From NCBI RefSeq assembly GCF_900167115.1, contig NZ_FUXZ01000005.1:124001-188000 (forward strand): 64,000 nucleotides of DNA, given 5' to 3'. The notes under the pieces were generated by a model. It ran no database searches. It was given only the letters and a program-made list of their open reading frames with translations, and was not told where the DNA came from. A program made the position numbers and the translations under genes. The DNA comes from Eubacterium uniforme. GTDB taxonomy: Bacteria > Bacillota > Clostridia > Lachnospirales > Lachnospiraceae. This document shows, piece after piece, positions 53,899-61,848 of the stretch; the stretch's first letter is position 1, and each line of letters opens with the position of its first letter.

Positions 53899-56463
53899 AT
53901 GGACGGAAATGTTAAAATTTCAGTTAGGAATCTTGTGGAGTTTATGCTGCGTTATGGCGACATAGATAATAGTAGTGGAACTGGTGATGTTAATGCTATG
54001 CTTGAAGGTGCAAGAATCCATAGAAAGATACAGAACTCTATGGGAAGCAATTATAGTAGTGAAGTTCCGTTAAAGTTGAGTATTCCTTACGAAGAATTTG
54101 ATATTGTTGTTGATGGCAGAGCTGATGGAATCATAAAGAATGATGATGGTTTTGTCATTGATGAAATTAAAGGGATTTATAAAGACGTTAAACGTATTGA
54201 GGAGCCTGAGCTTTTACATATTGCTCAGGCTAAATGTTATGGTTATATATATTTGCATAAGTTAAGAGTTGAAGCAGGGATTGAAGAAGAGATTAAGTAT
54301 GAAAATGATGAGAAGAGTGATGATGAAAAAGTAGACGAAGAACTTAATAAAGAAGTTGATAATGATGAAAATAATAAATATAAGCAGATAGATGTTCAAA
54401 TTACATATTGTAATATTGAAACAGAAGAGATTAAGAGAATAAAGAGAACATTTGGATATACTGAGTTAAAAGAATGGTTTAAGGCATTAGTTGATGAGTA
54501 CTACATATGGGAAAGAGAAAAGTATTATCATCATATTGATATGTGTAAATCGGTTGAGAATTTAAGGTTCCCATTTGAGTATAGAAAAGGACAGAAGGAA
54601 TTAGCGATTAATGTTTATAAAGCGATAAACATGGAGAAGAATCTTTTTGCACTTGCTCCAACCGGAGTTGGTAAAACAATTGCCATGGTTTATTCGGCAG
54701 TTCAAAATTTGGGTAGAGAAAGAGCAGAGAAGATATTTTATTTAACAGCTAAAACAATTACCAGAACTGTAGCTAATGATGCATATGCGATTCTACGTAA
54801 AAATGGTCTTAATATTAAAACGGTTACACTTACAGCAAAAGAAAAAATATGTGTTCTTGAGAAGACTAATTGTAATCCAGACATGTGTGAATATGCAAAG
54901 GGACATTTCGATAGAATTAATGATGTTTTATTTGAAATAATAACAAATGAAGATGTTATTACAAGAGAAGTAATAGAGGAATATGCATTTAAATATAAGG
55001 TTTGTCCATTCGAATTAAGTCTTGATGTTAGTAATTTTGTAGATGGAATTATATGTGATTATAATTATGTTTATGATCCACAGGCGTCGTTAAAAAGATA
55101 TTTTGCTAATGGACAAAGTGGGGCATATATTTTCTTGGTTGATGAAGCACATAACTTAGTTGAACGTGGAAGAAAGATGTATAGTGCATCTTTAAAGAAG
55201 GAAGATGTACTTGAAATTAAAAATATAATTGAAGATGAATTTGGTATAAAAAAATCAAATTTAAAGACAAAAGAAAATAGTAAAGAAGGTAATGTATCAA
55301 GTAATTACAATTCTGAAGAAGCAGTTGTGATTGCTTCTAAATTAGTCAAAAAACTTGAGTCAGTTAATAAGGAATTATTAAAACTTAGAAAAGAATGTGA
55401 TGATGGTTTAGTATATTATGAGAATGTAGGTAATCTATATCTTAAGATGATAAAAGCTCAGAATGAATTTGAAGCATTACTTGCAGAAGGATTTGATATA
55501 GAAAGTAAGGATAAATTTTTAGAGTTTTATTTTAATCTAATTAGTTTTATAAAGATTCATGAATTAGTTGATGATAATTATGAAATTTATGGGGAGTTAG
55601 ATTATTATAATAATTTTATTGTAAATCTATATTGTATTAATCCAAGTACAAATTTAAAGGCTTGTACAGAGAAAGGAATTAGTACAGTATTCTTCTCGGC
55701 AACCATGTTACCAATAAACCATTATAAGGAATTATTAACAGGTGATGTTAATGAGTATGCAGTTTATATTGATTCGCCATTTGCTAAGGATAATAGATGT
55801 ATAGTTTGTGATACATCCGTTAGTAGTAAGTATACTCGTAGAGGTGAAAACGAGTATAAGAATATTTATAGTTCCATTAGGAATATTATTGAATGTAAAA
55901 ATGGAAATTATATGGTTTTCTTTCCTTCATATAAGATGCTTGAAAATATCAAGGACATTATGGAAGAAGATGGATTTGATGAAATGGTTAATATAGTATG
56001 CCAAAAGTCAAATATGACCGAAGAAGAAAAAGAAGAATTCTTAGCAAGGTTTGATGTTAGTAAGCATCAAAGTGATACTAAGTCACTTGTAGGCTTGTGT
56101 GTTCTTGGCGGGATTTTTTCGGAAGGCATAGACTTAACTGAAGAATCACTTATTGGAAGTATTATAGTTGGAACCGGTCTTCCACAGGTGTGCGATGAAC
56201 GAAATGTTATTAAGGAATATTTTGATTCAAAGGGGAGAGATGGATTTGATTTCGCTTATAAGATTCCTGGTATGAATAAAGTGTTACAGGCAGCAGGTCG
56301 AGTAATTAGAACTGATACAGATAGAGGAGTGATTGCTCTTTTAGATGATAGATTTAATACATGGCAGTATAAGCAATTCTTCCCTAGAGAGTGGGATGAT
56401 GTATACTTTGGTAATACAAATGATATTGTTAATAAAATAAAAGAGTTTTGGAAAGAAATGTAG
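53899..56463 (+). CDS. XPD/DinG-type iron-sulphur helicase with N-terminal PD-(D/E)XK nuclease domain
   Basis: A fused nuclease-helicase (854 aa). The N-terminal 150 residues look like a Cas4/AddB-type PD-(D/E)XK fold: DIVVDGRADGI, VIDEIKGIY (ExK) and HIAQAKCYGYIY as the Q-A-x-x-Y helix. Superfamily 2 motifs follow: motif I APTGVGKTIAMVYS (about 252-265), an iron-sulphur loop with four Cys (CVLEKTNC, PDMC, KVCP), DEAH box (LVDEAHNLVERG) and motif VI QAAGRVIRTDTDRG. An acidic insertion (EKSDDEKVDEELNKEVDNDE) splits the nuclease part. The start is ATG 53899 rather than TTG 53878, which lies against the terminator. It is likely a 5'-3' DNA helicase in repair. Confidence 0.88.
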   Translation: MDGNVKISVRNLVEFMLRYGDIDNSSGTGDVNAMLEGARIHRKIQNSMGSNYSSEVPLKLSIPYEEFDIVVDGRADGIIKNDDGFVIDEIKGIYKDVKRIEEPELLHIAQAKCYGYIYLHKLRVEAGIEEEIKYENDEKSDDEKVDEELNKEVDNDENNKYKQIDVQITYCNIETEEIKRIKRTFGYTELKEWFKALVDEYYIWEREKYYHHIDMCKSVENLRFPFEYRKGQKELAINVYKAINMEKNLFALAPTGVGKTIAMVYSAVQNLGRERAEKIFYLTAKTITRTVANDAYAILRKNGLNIKTVTLTAKEKICVLEKTNCNPDMCEYAKGHFDRINDVLFEIITNEDVITREVIEEYAFKYKVCPFELSLDVSNFVDGIICDYNYVYDPQASLKRYFANGQSGAYIFLVDEAHNLVERGRKMYSASLKKEDVLEIKNIIEDEFGIKKSNLKTKENSKEGNVSSNYNSEEAVVIASKLVKKLESVNKELLKLRKECDDGLVYYENVGNLYLKMIKAQNEFEALLAEGFDIESKDKFLEFYFNLISFIKIHELVDDNYEIYGELDYYNNFIVNLYCINPSTNLKACTEKGISTVFFSATMLPINHYKELLTGDVNEYAVYIDSPFAKDNRCIVCDTSVSSKYTRRGENEYKNIYSSIRNIIECKNGNYMVFFPSYKMLENIKDIMEEDGFDEMVNIVCQKSNMTEEEKEEFLARFDVSKHQSDTKSLVGLCVLGGIFSEGIDLTEESLIGSIIVGTGLPQVCDERNVIKEYFDSKGRDGFDFAYKIPGMNKVLQAAGRVIRTDTDRGVIALLDDRFNTWQYKQFFPREWDDVYFGNTNDIVNKIKEFWKEM

Positions 56464-56472
56464 ATTTAAATA

Positions 56473-56503
56473 AAACAGCAGACATTATAGGTCTGCTGTT
56501 TTG
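56473..56503. terminator. bidirectional terminator after the helicase gene
   Basis: AAAACAGCAGAC-ATTATA-GGTCTGCTGTTTTG. It lies between the helicase gene and the convergent transglutaminase gene and could serve both. Confidence 0.85.
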
Positions 56504-56523
56504 TCTTATATAATATCAAAATG

Positions 56524-58209
56524 TTAATTAGTCATAGAATTATATAAATCACTAAAATCAGAATATATGTATTTTCCGTCAACTCTGATATATGATCTGA
56601 TTCTTATGTTGTAATTGTTTGCTTTTGTTAATTCTGAAACTTTGATGCTGTTTGTTTTGATATATTTAACTGATGTTTCTTTTAACTTAAAATTTGAATT
56701 GTTACTACATTGTATTTCATAGCCAGTAGTTATTCCTGTATTATCAAAAGAAAGAATAGAATTTTCACCTGTTCCTTTTACTGAAATGTTTGTAGGTACA
56801 TTAGGTTTAATAGCAAATATAGCTACCTGTTGTTTAATGCTTGTATCATTAAAAGTAATGATGGCTTTTCCATATCCAGGATTTATGTTATTTTCGTAAG
56901 AAACAGTATATGAATCTACATTTATAATATTATTATTTTTATCAGTCACCACAACCTCAGGTGTTTTAGCCTTACCATCATATATAATATTTTCATCTTT
57001 TATTTTTATTCTTAAGTTACTTGGCTTATATTTTGTATCTGAAATTTTGGGGAGTTTTTTGATAAATGGTTTGCGGATGTGGTCATAATAAAGTATGTCT
57101 TTGTGATATGCAACATGTGATTTGTTAAATCTTAATTTGTCTTTCTTTGTTTTGTTACCTACACAAACGTAACCATGTTTATCTTTTCTTGTATCATTCC
57201 ATGTTGCATCAAAATTATACCAATTATTATCCTCCATTTTTACGGCGTTCCACATATGACCGCCAGAACCACCATTATAATCATAAGCCATTCCTGTAAT
57301 TCTTATGCATGGAATATTTAGTTTATCACATAGCATTTTAAAAGCTGATGCATAACTTGTACATACAGGACCATTATTACCTTTGTGCCCTTCAAGTGCA
57401 ATTAAACCATCGTTAGCATTAATTACTTTTTTAGCAAGTTTGTAGTATTCGTCATCATGTTCTTCATCAATATGTTTTCTTAACTTTTTAGCTACATAAG
57501 TGTTATATTCATTCTTTTTTGATAGATAATCTGTAATGGCAAGAACTGTTTTATAATTGTTTTCTTTTTTTAATTTGACTGATAATTTGTCTAATAGTTG
57601 ATCTCTTTTATTTATTGCCTTAAGTAAAACAGATTTTTTGCTATATTTATAATTTAAATACATATATTTGCAATCAAAGTAGCAGATATATGAATATTTA
57701 TATATACTCTTTCCTTTTATTTTTTTTAACTTAGTTTGATGATCTAAGATGGCTGTTGGGTTAAGCCAAAAAACTTCAGGATGATCATAGATGAAAGCTT
57801 GAAGAGTTGCAACATATTGCTCTGTTTTTTTACTTTCTTTATTTATTACTTTTTGCAATGCTATTTCTTTAGTAGATGCCTTGATTTTTCCTTTTGATTT
57901 ATATGCCATAAATCCATATGTTTTCTCTTTGGGTAAAACAAAATCATTTATAAATTTTTGATTTTTGCTTATATCAATTAGGCAACCATCGGCTCCTCGA
58001 GTATTTGCATATAAACTATCATAAAAATCTTTAGCGTAATCAGGAAGATTTAATCTGTCTAAATGACTTTCATATTTTTGTGTGTTGCTTTGAGCGTAAA
58101 ACACATTCGTAGATACGCTTGGTGTAGGTTTAATGGTAGTAGTATTAATGGATAATACAACCATTATAGCTACAAGAATTCTTGCTAGATTTGTTTTAAT
58201 TTTTTTCAT
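56524..58209 (-). CDS. secreted transglutaminase-like protein with Ig-like and fibronectin III-like domains
   Basis: An exported protein (561 aa). The signal peptide covers residues about 1-38. A helical region (about 45-235) leads to a transglutaminase/protease-like core with a probable triad: Cys 283 in GPVCTSYASAF, His 318 in GGHMWNAV and Asp about 332 in FDATWND. The C-terminal part has an Ig-like stretch (about 395-465, ending YGKAIITFNDTSIKQQVAIFAI) and a fibronectin III-like domain (about 468-558, TSVKYIKTNSIKVSELTKAN). It may cross-link or cleave surface proteins. The gene runs opposite to its neighbours and opens an accessory region of surface genes. Confidence 0.82.
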   Translation of the reverse strand: MKKIKTNLARILVAIMVVLSINTTTIKPTPSVSTNVFYAQSNTQKYESHLDRLNLPDYAKDFYDSLYANTRGADGCLIDISKNQKFINDFVLPKEKTYGFMAYKSKGKIKASTKEIALQKVINKESKKTEQYVATLQAFIYDHPEVFWLNPTAILDHQTKLKKIKGKSIYKYSYICYFDCKYMYLNYKYSKKSVLLKAINKRDQLLDKLSVKLKKENNYKTVLAITDYLSKKNEYNTYVAKKLRKHIDEEHDDEYYKLAKKVINANDGLIALEGHKGNNGPVCTSYASAFKMLCDKLNIPCIRITGMAYDYNGGSGGHMWNAVKMEDNNWYNFDATWNDTRKDKHGYVCVGNKTKKDKLRFNKSHVAYHKDILYYDHIRKPFIKKLPKISDTKYKPSNLRIKIKDENIIYDGKAKTPEVVVTDKNNNIINVDSYTVSYENNINPGYGKAIITFNDTSIKQQVAIFAIKPNVPTNISVKGTGENSILSFDNTGITTGYEIQCSNNSNFKLKETSVKYIKTNSIKVSELTKANNYNIRIRSYIRVDGKYIYSDFSDLYNSMTN

Positions 58210-58257
58210 GTTTTTTACCTTTATTTTTTTATAATGTATTGTTTTGGTTAACTGTGG

Positions 58258-58281
58258 TTAACATATATAATTATATGTTAA
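58258..58281. promoter_or_regulatory. palindrome upstream of the transglutaminase gene
   Basis: TTAACATATA-TAAT-TATATGTTAA (58258-58281), with a direct repeat GGTTAAC beside it, lies about 50 bases upstream of the minus-strand start codon. It may be an operator; no clear promoter hexamers were found. Confidence 0.4.
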
Positions 58282-58303
58282 AAAGGTATATTTTACAATA
58301 AAA

Positions 58304-58330
58304 AAGATACCCCATTTAATGAGGTATCTT
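58304..58330 (-). terminator. terminator of the beta-helix lipoprotein gene
   Basis: AAGATACC pairs with GGTATCTT with an inner CAT/ATG pair; on the minus strand a run of T follows. Confidence 0.75.
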
Positions 58331-58391
58331 GAAAGGAGAGGTATGTATAAAATTTGAAAGGAATAATAAATGAAAAAATCAAATTTTTATA

Positions 58392-59981
58392 TTAGGTAGT
58401 TGAGCTATCATTTGAATTATTATTTGAATTATTATTTGAATTACTATTTGAATTTCCATCAGTTTTATCAGGTGGTGCATTATCACCATCAGGTTTGGCT
58501 GGTGGAGTCTCACCATCTCCAGGTGGGTTACCACTTGGTTTGTTATCATTTGAACCATCTGGTTTTTCAGGAGGTTCTCCATCAGGCTTCTCACCGCTTG
58601 GTGGATTACCGTCTGGTTTATCCATACCCTGACTGTTACCATTTGTATTTGCTTCTTCTTTTATTTCTATAGCTTCACCAGTAGAAGCACTTCCTTCTTT
58701 ATATTCTTTTCCGTCAATGTATAATTTATGTCCATTAAGGTTAATTGATTTTTCACTACATGTTAGTCCACTGATATAAGAATCACCTGTAAGAGTCCAA
58801 GTTGAATTTTCATCAAGTTCAACATAAATCTGTCCGGACGATTTATCTGCATTTATTGCACCAGTATATAAACTACCATCTTTAAGGTACATATTTAAAA
58901 TTGAAATATCATCAACGATAATGTTGCCATCAATGGCCTGGTTCGTTGCATTAAGATTAACCTTGCCACCATTGCTTCCTTCATTGCCCCAACCAGCAGC
59001 TTCGGCTCTTAAGAAAACACCAGTTGTATCTTCATTTGTTATTGTAACGTTTTCAAGATTAATATCGGTTGATGTATTATTTACAAAGAATACATCACCT
59101 TTTTTATTAGTAATTGACCCATCAGTTGCGGCAAATGCTGACTTTCCGTTATCAGCATCACCTGACATACTCTGGTAAATCATGATTCCTTTATAAACAT
59201 TAGATTTATCACTATTATGTTTAGTGTTATTTGCTGTTAAATTACAGTTGTTAAGACTAACTGAATTTTTACCTTCAATGACAATTCCTTCAGAAGTATT
59301 AGAAGTAAGAGTTGCATCATTAACTGTGATATCAGCCGTTGAATATATTGATGGTGAACCAGTTCCAGATGTCTCAAAAGAGCCACCTGTTACTGTTACG
59401 ATTCCACCTCCTCTATCGGATCTGATGGCAGCTGATGAATTACCGGAGGTTTTTATAGTTACATTAGTGGCATTCATTGTGCCGCCACCTGTTGTCATCA
59501 ATCCACCTGAACAATTGCCAGATGTTTCAATAGTTGAATCCGATATATTAACAGTTGTTCCCTCGCCATAAGAGAAAACTGCATTTGCATGGGCCCCATT
59601 CGTTGAAACGTTTATGTTACTAAGATCTAAAGTTGCCTTATTTGTAGCAAATACTGCTGAATTATCTCCGTAAAAATCAGCCTCATCATTTTCACTAGAG
59701 TCACCAGTTTTAGTAACATTAACATTCTCGTAGGAAGCTTTCTTACCGTCAACTTCAATGGCATGCTCACCATCGTTTGTATTTTTGATGGTTTCGTTCT
59801 TTTCACTAGATGCATCTGTTGTATTTGTTGTAGATGCAGTTGCTTTCGTAGTGTTGTCATTTTTATTGGAAGTAGAATTACATGCTGTTAACATTGTTGT
59901 TACCATTGTAATTGTGATAGCAGGAATTATAAATTTCCTTTTGAGGTTTGAATATAATCTCTCTAATCTCTTTTTCTTCAT
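58392..59981 (-). CDS. lipoprotein with right-handed beta-helix and Pro/Gly/Asn-rich tail
   Basis: A 529-aa surface lipoprotein. The signal peptide ends in MLTAC (lipobox, Cys about 35). A Thr/Asn/Ser linker leads to regular beta-helix turns (about 100-400: KATLDLSNINVST, TVNISDSTIETSG, TMNATNVTIKTSG, GIVTVTGGSFETSG, DITVNDATLTSN), as in pectate-lyase-like or carbohydrate-binding folds. The tail is KPDGNPPSGEKPDGEPPEKP and similar repeats, then an Asn/Ser run encoded by a tandem TTATTTGAATTA repeat at 58410-58455. ATG at 59981 follows AAGAGAG; the 46 upstream codons in frame are leader sequence. It probably binds polysaccharide. Confidence 0.8.
   Translation of the reverse strand: MKKKRLERLYSNLKRKFIIPAITITMVTTMLTACNSTSNKNDNTTKATASTTNTTDASSEKNETIKNTNDGEHAIEVDGKKASYENVNVTKTGDSSENDEADFYGDNSAVFATNKATLDLSNINVSTNGAHANAVFSYGEGTTVNISDSTIETSGNCSGGLMTTGGGTMNATNVTIKTSGNSSAAIRSDRGGGIVTVTGGSFETSGTGSPSIYSTADITVNDATLTSNTSEGIVIEGKNSVSLNNCNLTANNTKHNSDKSNVYKGIMIYQSMSGDADNGKSAFAATDGSITNKKGDVFFVNNTSTDINLENVTITNEDTTGVFLRAEAAGWGNEGSNGGKVNLNATNQAIDGNIIVDDISILNMYLKDGSLYTGAINADKSSGQIYVELDENSTWTLTGDSYISGLTCSEKSINLNGHKLYIDGKEYKEGSASTGEAIEIKEEANTNGNSQGMDKPDGNPPSGEKPDGEPPEKPDGSNDNKPSGNPPGDGETPPAKPDGDNAPPDKTDGNSNSNSNNNSNNNSNDSSTT
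58410..58455. repeat. short tandem repeat in the tail of the beta-helix gene
   Basis: Repeats close to ATTTGAATTATT encode Asn/Ser runs (NNNSNNNSN). Such repeats can change length by slippage, altering the tail. Confidence 0.65.
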
Positions 59982-60154
59982 ATTTTTTTCTCTCTTTCTT
60001 AAATATAGATGCTTTTGAAAAGCATGTTTGTTGTTCTCTATGCTTAAATCATAAATGTTAATTGTGAACAACTTGTGAAAGAGATTTGTAGAAAATGTGT
60101 TTTTTAAATTTAGAAGCAATAGATAGGAATTATAAAGGAGAGGAGGTGATGCAA

Positions 60155-60250
60155 ATGATGAGTACAGATTCTTTTGTGTCTATAGCAAGCTTAATGATTG
60201 CTTGCATAGTATTTGGAATTACACTTGGTAATTTACACACAAAAAAATAA
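60155..60250 (+). CDS. 31-residue hydrophobic peptide, probable type I (holin-like) toxin
   Basis: The peptide reads MMSTDSFVSIASLMIACIVF then GITLGNLHTKK: a short polar start, one transmembrane helix and a Lys-Lys end, as in Fst/TxpA/holin-like type I toxins. A strong ribosome binding site GGAGAGGAGG (60138-60146) sits 8 bases before ATG 60155, with in-frame ATGs at 60149 and 60158 as alternatives. The stop codon runs into a bidirectional terminator. A minus-strand promoter at 60344-60372 reads an antisense RNA across its 3' end, the arrangement of txpA/ratA-type loci. Not tested for toxicity; inference from layout. Confidence 0.7.
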   Translation: MMSTDSFVSIASLMIACIVFGITLGNLHTKK

Positions 60251-60340
60251 CCGTTCCTATACTGTTTTAATCCCTTGGAACGGTTATTTGTTTAACCAAC
60301 CAAAGGTGTAAACCGTCTATCGGTAACACCCTTCGCTAAC
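60238..60340 (-). ncRNA. candidate antisense antitoxin RNA 1
   Basis: A minus-strand transcript of about 100 bases. It contains the hairpin GGTGTTACCG-ATAGA-CGGTTTACACC near its 5' end and finishes at the GGAACGGTTATTTTTTT terminator, overlapping the last bases of the toxin gene and its 3' untranslated region. The core GGTGTTACCGATAGACGGTT is repeated, as GTGTTACCGATAAACGGTT, in a second unit at 61.0 kb. Confidence 0.65.
60249..60285. terminator. shared terminator of the toxin mRNA and its antisense RNA
   Basis: AACCGTTCC pairs with GGAACGGTT. On the minus strand it is followed by ATTTTTTT, on the plus strand by ATTTG. Confidence 0.7.
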
Positions 60341-60343
60341 CTA

Positions 60344-60372
60344 ATAATAACAAATAGAAATATTAATGTCAA
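60344..60372 (-). promoter_or_regulatory. promoter of antisense RNA 1
   Basis: On the minus strand TTGACA (60372-60367) and TATTAT (60349-60344) are 17 bases apart. Confidence 0.75.
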
Positions 60373-60380
60373 TATAAGAA

Positions 60381-60420
60381 AAACCTCTGATTAGTTTAAC
60401 TAACCAAAGGTTTATTTTTT
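60381..60420. terminator. terminator of the XRE-like fragment
   Basis: AAACCT...AGGTTT with inner TTAGTT/AACTAA pairs; T-rich tails occur on both strands. Confidence 0.6.
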
Positions 60421-60741
60421 ATCTTTATCTTTATCATTTTTGGGTATAGAGTCTGCCATAATATCTATTACTTGTTCAGCAGCTTTAAGCTGCCCCTCGC
60501 TCATGTATTGGATTTTTTGAGTTATGGATGATAAATATGAAGAATCTGCTTTACCGAATATTAGAAAGTCGCTAGAACAACCAAGAGTTAAACATACTTT
60601 CTTTAAAGTTGGAACAGATATGCCAACGACTGCTCTTTCAACATCGGATATAAATTGTGGTGTTACACCTATCTTTTCAGCAAATGCGTGTGTAGGACAA
60701 GTAGAAAAAAATAGTAATATTGATGAATGGATAGATGTTTT
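60412..60741 (-). pseudogene. decayed XRE-family HTH regulator
   Basis: The minus strand encodes a clear XRE-type helix-turn-helix: AFAEKIGVTPQFISDVERAV, then SVPTLKKVCLTLGCSSDFLI and a C-terminal tail QYMSEGQLKAAEQVIDIMAD ending in KNDKDKDKK. The first helix upstream of AFAEKIG is degraded (FFSTCPTH replaces the usual LTQ-type sequence). No start codon is found before the stop codon at 60742-60744. It is therefore read as a 5'-broken gene. The plus-strand open frame over the same bases is its shadow. Confidence is high for the XRE homology, moderate for pseudogene status. Confidence 0.65.
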
Positions 60742-60906
60742 TTATACAACGATTAATTTGATTGAGTCTTCTGCTTCTCGTAGTGTTAACGGAGTTGCTT
60801 CTTCGTTATATAGTTTAATGGAAAGTGGGTGAGCTTGAATTATCCTTTGAAATATACGATGAGTAAAAATAGCATATAACATCATATGATTTGGTTATAT
60901 CGATTT

Positions 60907-60936
60907 GAGGGCAGGGACTTAGGTCTCTGCTCTTTT
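60907..60936 (+). terminator. hairpin with short T run
   Basis: GAGGGCAGGGAC-TTA-GGTCTCTGCTCTTTT. It precedes the orphan antisense unit; no complete gene ends just upstream. Confidence 0.55.
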
Positions 60937-60971
60937 ATATATTTATATGATATAATATAAATGTAGGTGTT

Positions 60972-61062
60972 ATTAATCACAAAAAAATGATCGCCACCTC
61001 GTAATTGCGCGATCATTCTTTTACTATAATACGAGTAACCGTTTATCGGTAACACCTCTTGG
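60972..61062 (-). ncRNA. orphan antisense RNA unit 2
   Basis: The unit shares GTGTTACCGATAAACGGTT with antisense RNA 1 and ends in the hairpin ATGATCGC...GCGATCAT followed by TTTTTTT on the minus strand. Opposite its end lies ATCACAAAAAAATGA, resembling the end of the toxin gene (HTKK then stop). A toxin body is missing: the frame is closed by TAG just upstream. Confidence 0.55.
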
Positions 61063-61066
61063 AATG

Positions 61067-61095
61067 ATAATATCATTTATATCAGGAGAGGTCAA
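61067..61095 (-). promoter_or_regulatory. promoter of antisense RNA unit 2
   Basis: Minus-strand TTGACC (61095-61090) and TATTAT (61072-61067), 17-base spacer. Its -35 region overlaps the ribosome binding site of the plus-strand hydrolase pseudogene. Confidence 0.6.
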
Positions 61096-61096
61096 T

Positions 61097-61815
61097 ATGG
61101 GAAAGAAGAAGAGAGTATTAATTGGAATATGTATATTTTTAGTATTGGTTGTTGGATATGCAACTTATTATTTGAATACATATTATAGATCAAGTGAAGA
61201 GGCGGATAAATTTATTAAGAGTGATGATCAAGTTGCTGTTAAAGAGATTAAGGAAGGTTATTTCTTTGATGGACCTGGTGATGATAAGGCATTGATTTTT
61301 TATCCAGGTGGAAAGGTTGAAACTAAAGCTTATGCAAGACTTATGAATAAGCTTGCAAAGGAAGAAATTGATACATTCCTTTTGAATATGCCTTTCCGTC
61401 TTGCAGTACTTAATAAAAATGCAGCGGATAAAATTATTAGTAAGTATCAATATGATACTTACTATATGGGTGGACATTCACTAGGTGGTGTGATGGTCAT
61501 TTTAATGTGTTAAGTATATATGGAAGTAATGATAAAGTGCTTAATATGAAGAAATATGAAAAGGCAGAAGAAAACTATTATGAGCAATTTATTGATTATA
61601 ATAAAATAGATGAAATTAGTTCTGATTTATTTACTAAGAAGATTTTTAAAGAAATAGTAATTGATGGTGGTAATCATGCGTCATTTGCTGATTATGGAAA
61701 GCAAAAGGGTGATGGAGAAGCAACTATTATTGTTGATGAACAGGTAGGGAGAACAGTTGAAGAAAATATAAAATATTTGGATGAATTAAAAAAATTAGGT
61801 GTTGGTGGTGTATAA
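61097..61815 (+). pseudogene. alpha/beta hydrolase broken by an internal deletion
   Basis: Frame 1 (61097-61513) encodes an N-terminal transmembrane segment (residues about 6-25), DGPGDDKALIFYPGGKVE and the nucleophile elbow GGHSLGG, then runs into VMVILMC and a stop. Frame 2 (about 61500-61815) continues with VLSIYGSNDKVLNMKKYEKA (acid region) and GGNHASFADYGKQKGDG (catalytic His). About 30 residues normally between the elbow and the YGSND strand are missing and the frame shifts at about 61500. The gene therefore carries an out-of-frame deletion of roughly 90 bases. The ribosome binding site AGGAGAGG before ATG 61097 is intact. Confidence 0.8.
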
Positions 61816-61848
61816 TAAAAAAGTATAAATAATTTAAGGAGATAATAA

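Noticed and set aside
58410-58455. Possible CRISPR-like repeat
   Set aside because: Units are about 12-15 bases without spacers and lie inside a coding frame; it is a low-complexity tandem repeat.
60524-60832. Plus-strand frame of 102 codons
   Set aside because: It is the antisense of the XRE-type helix-turn-helix on the minus strand and has no ribosome binding site.
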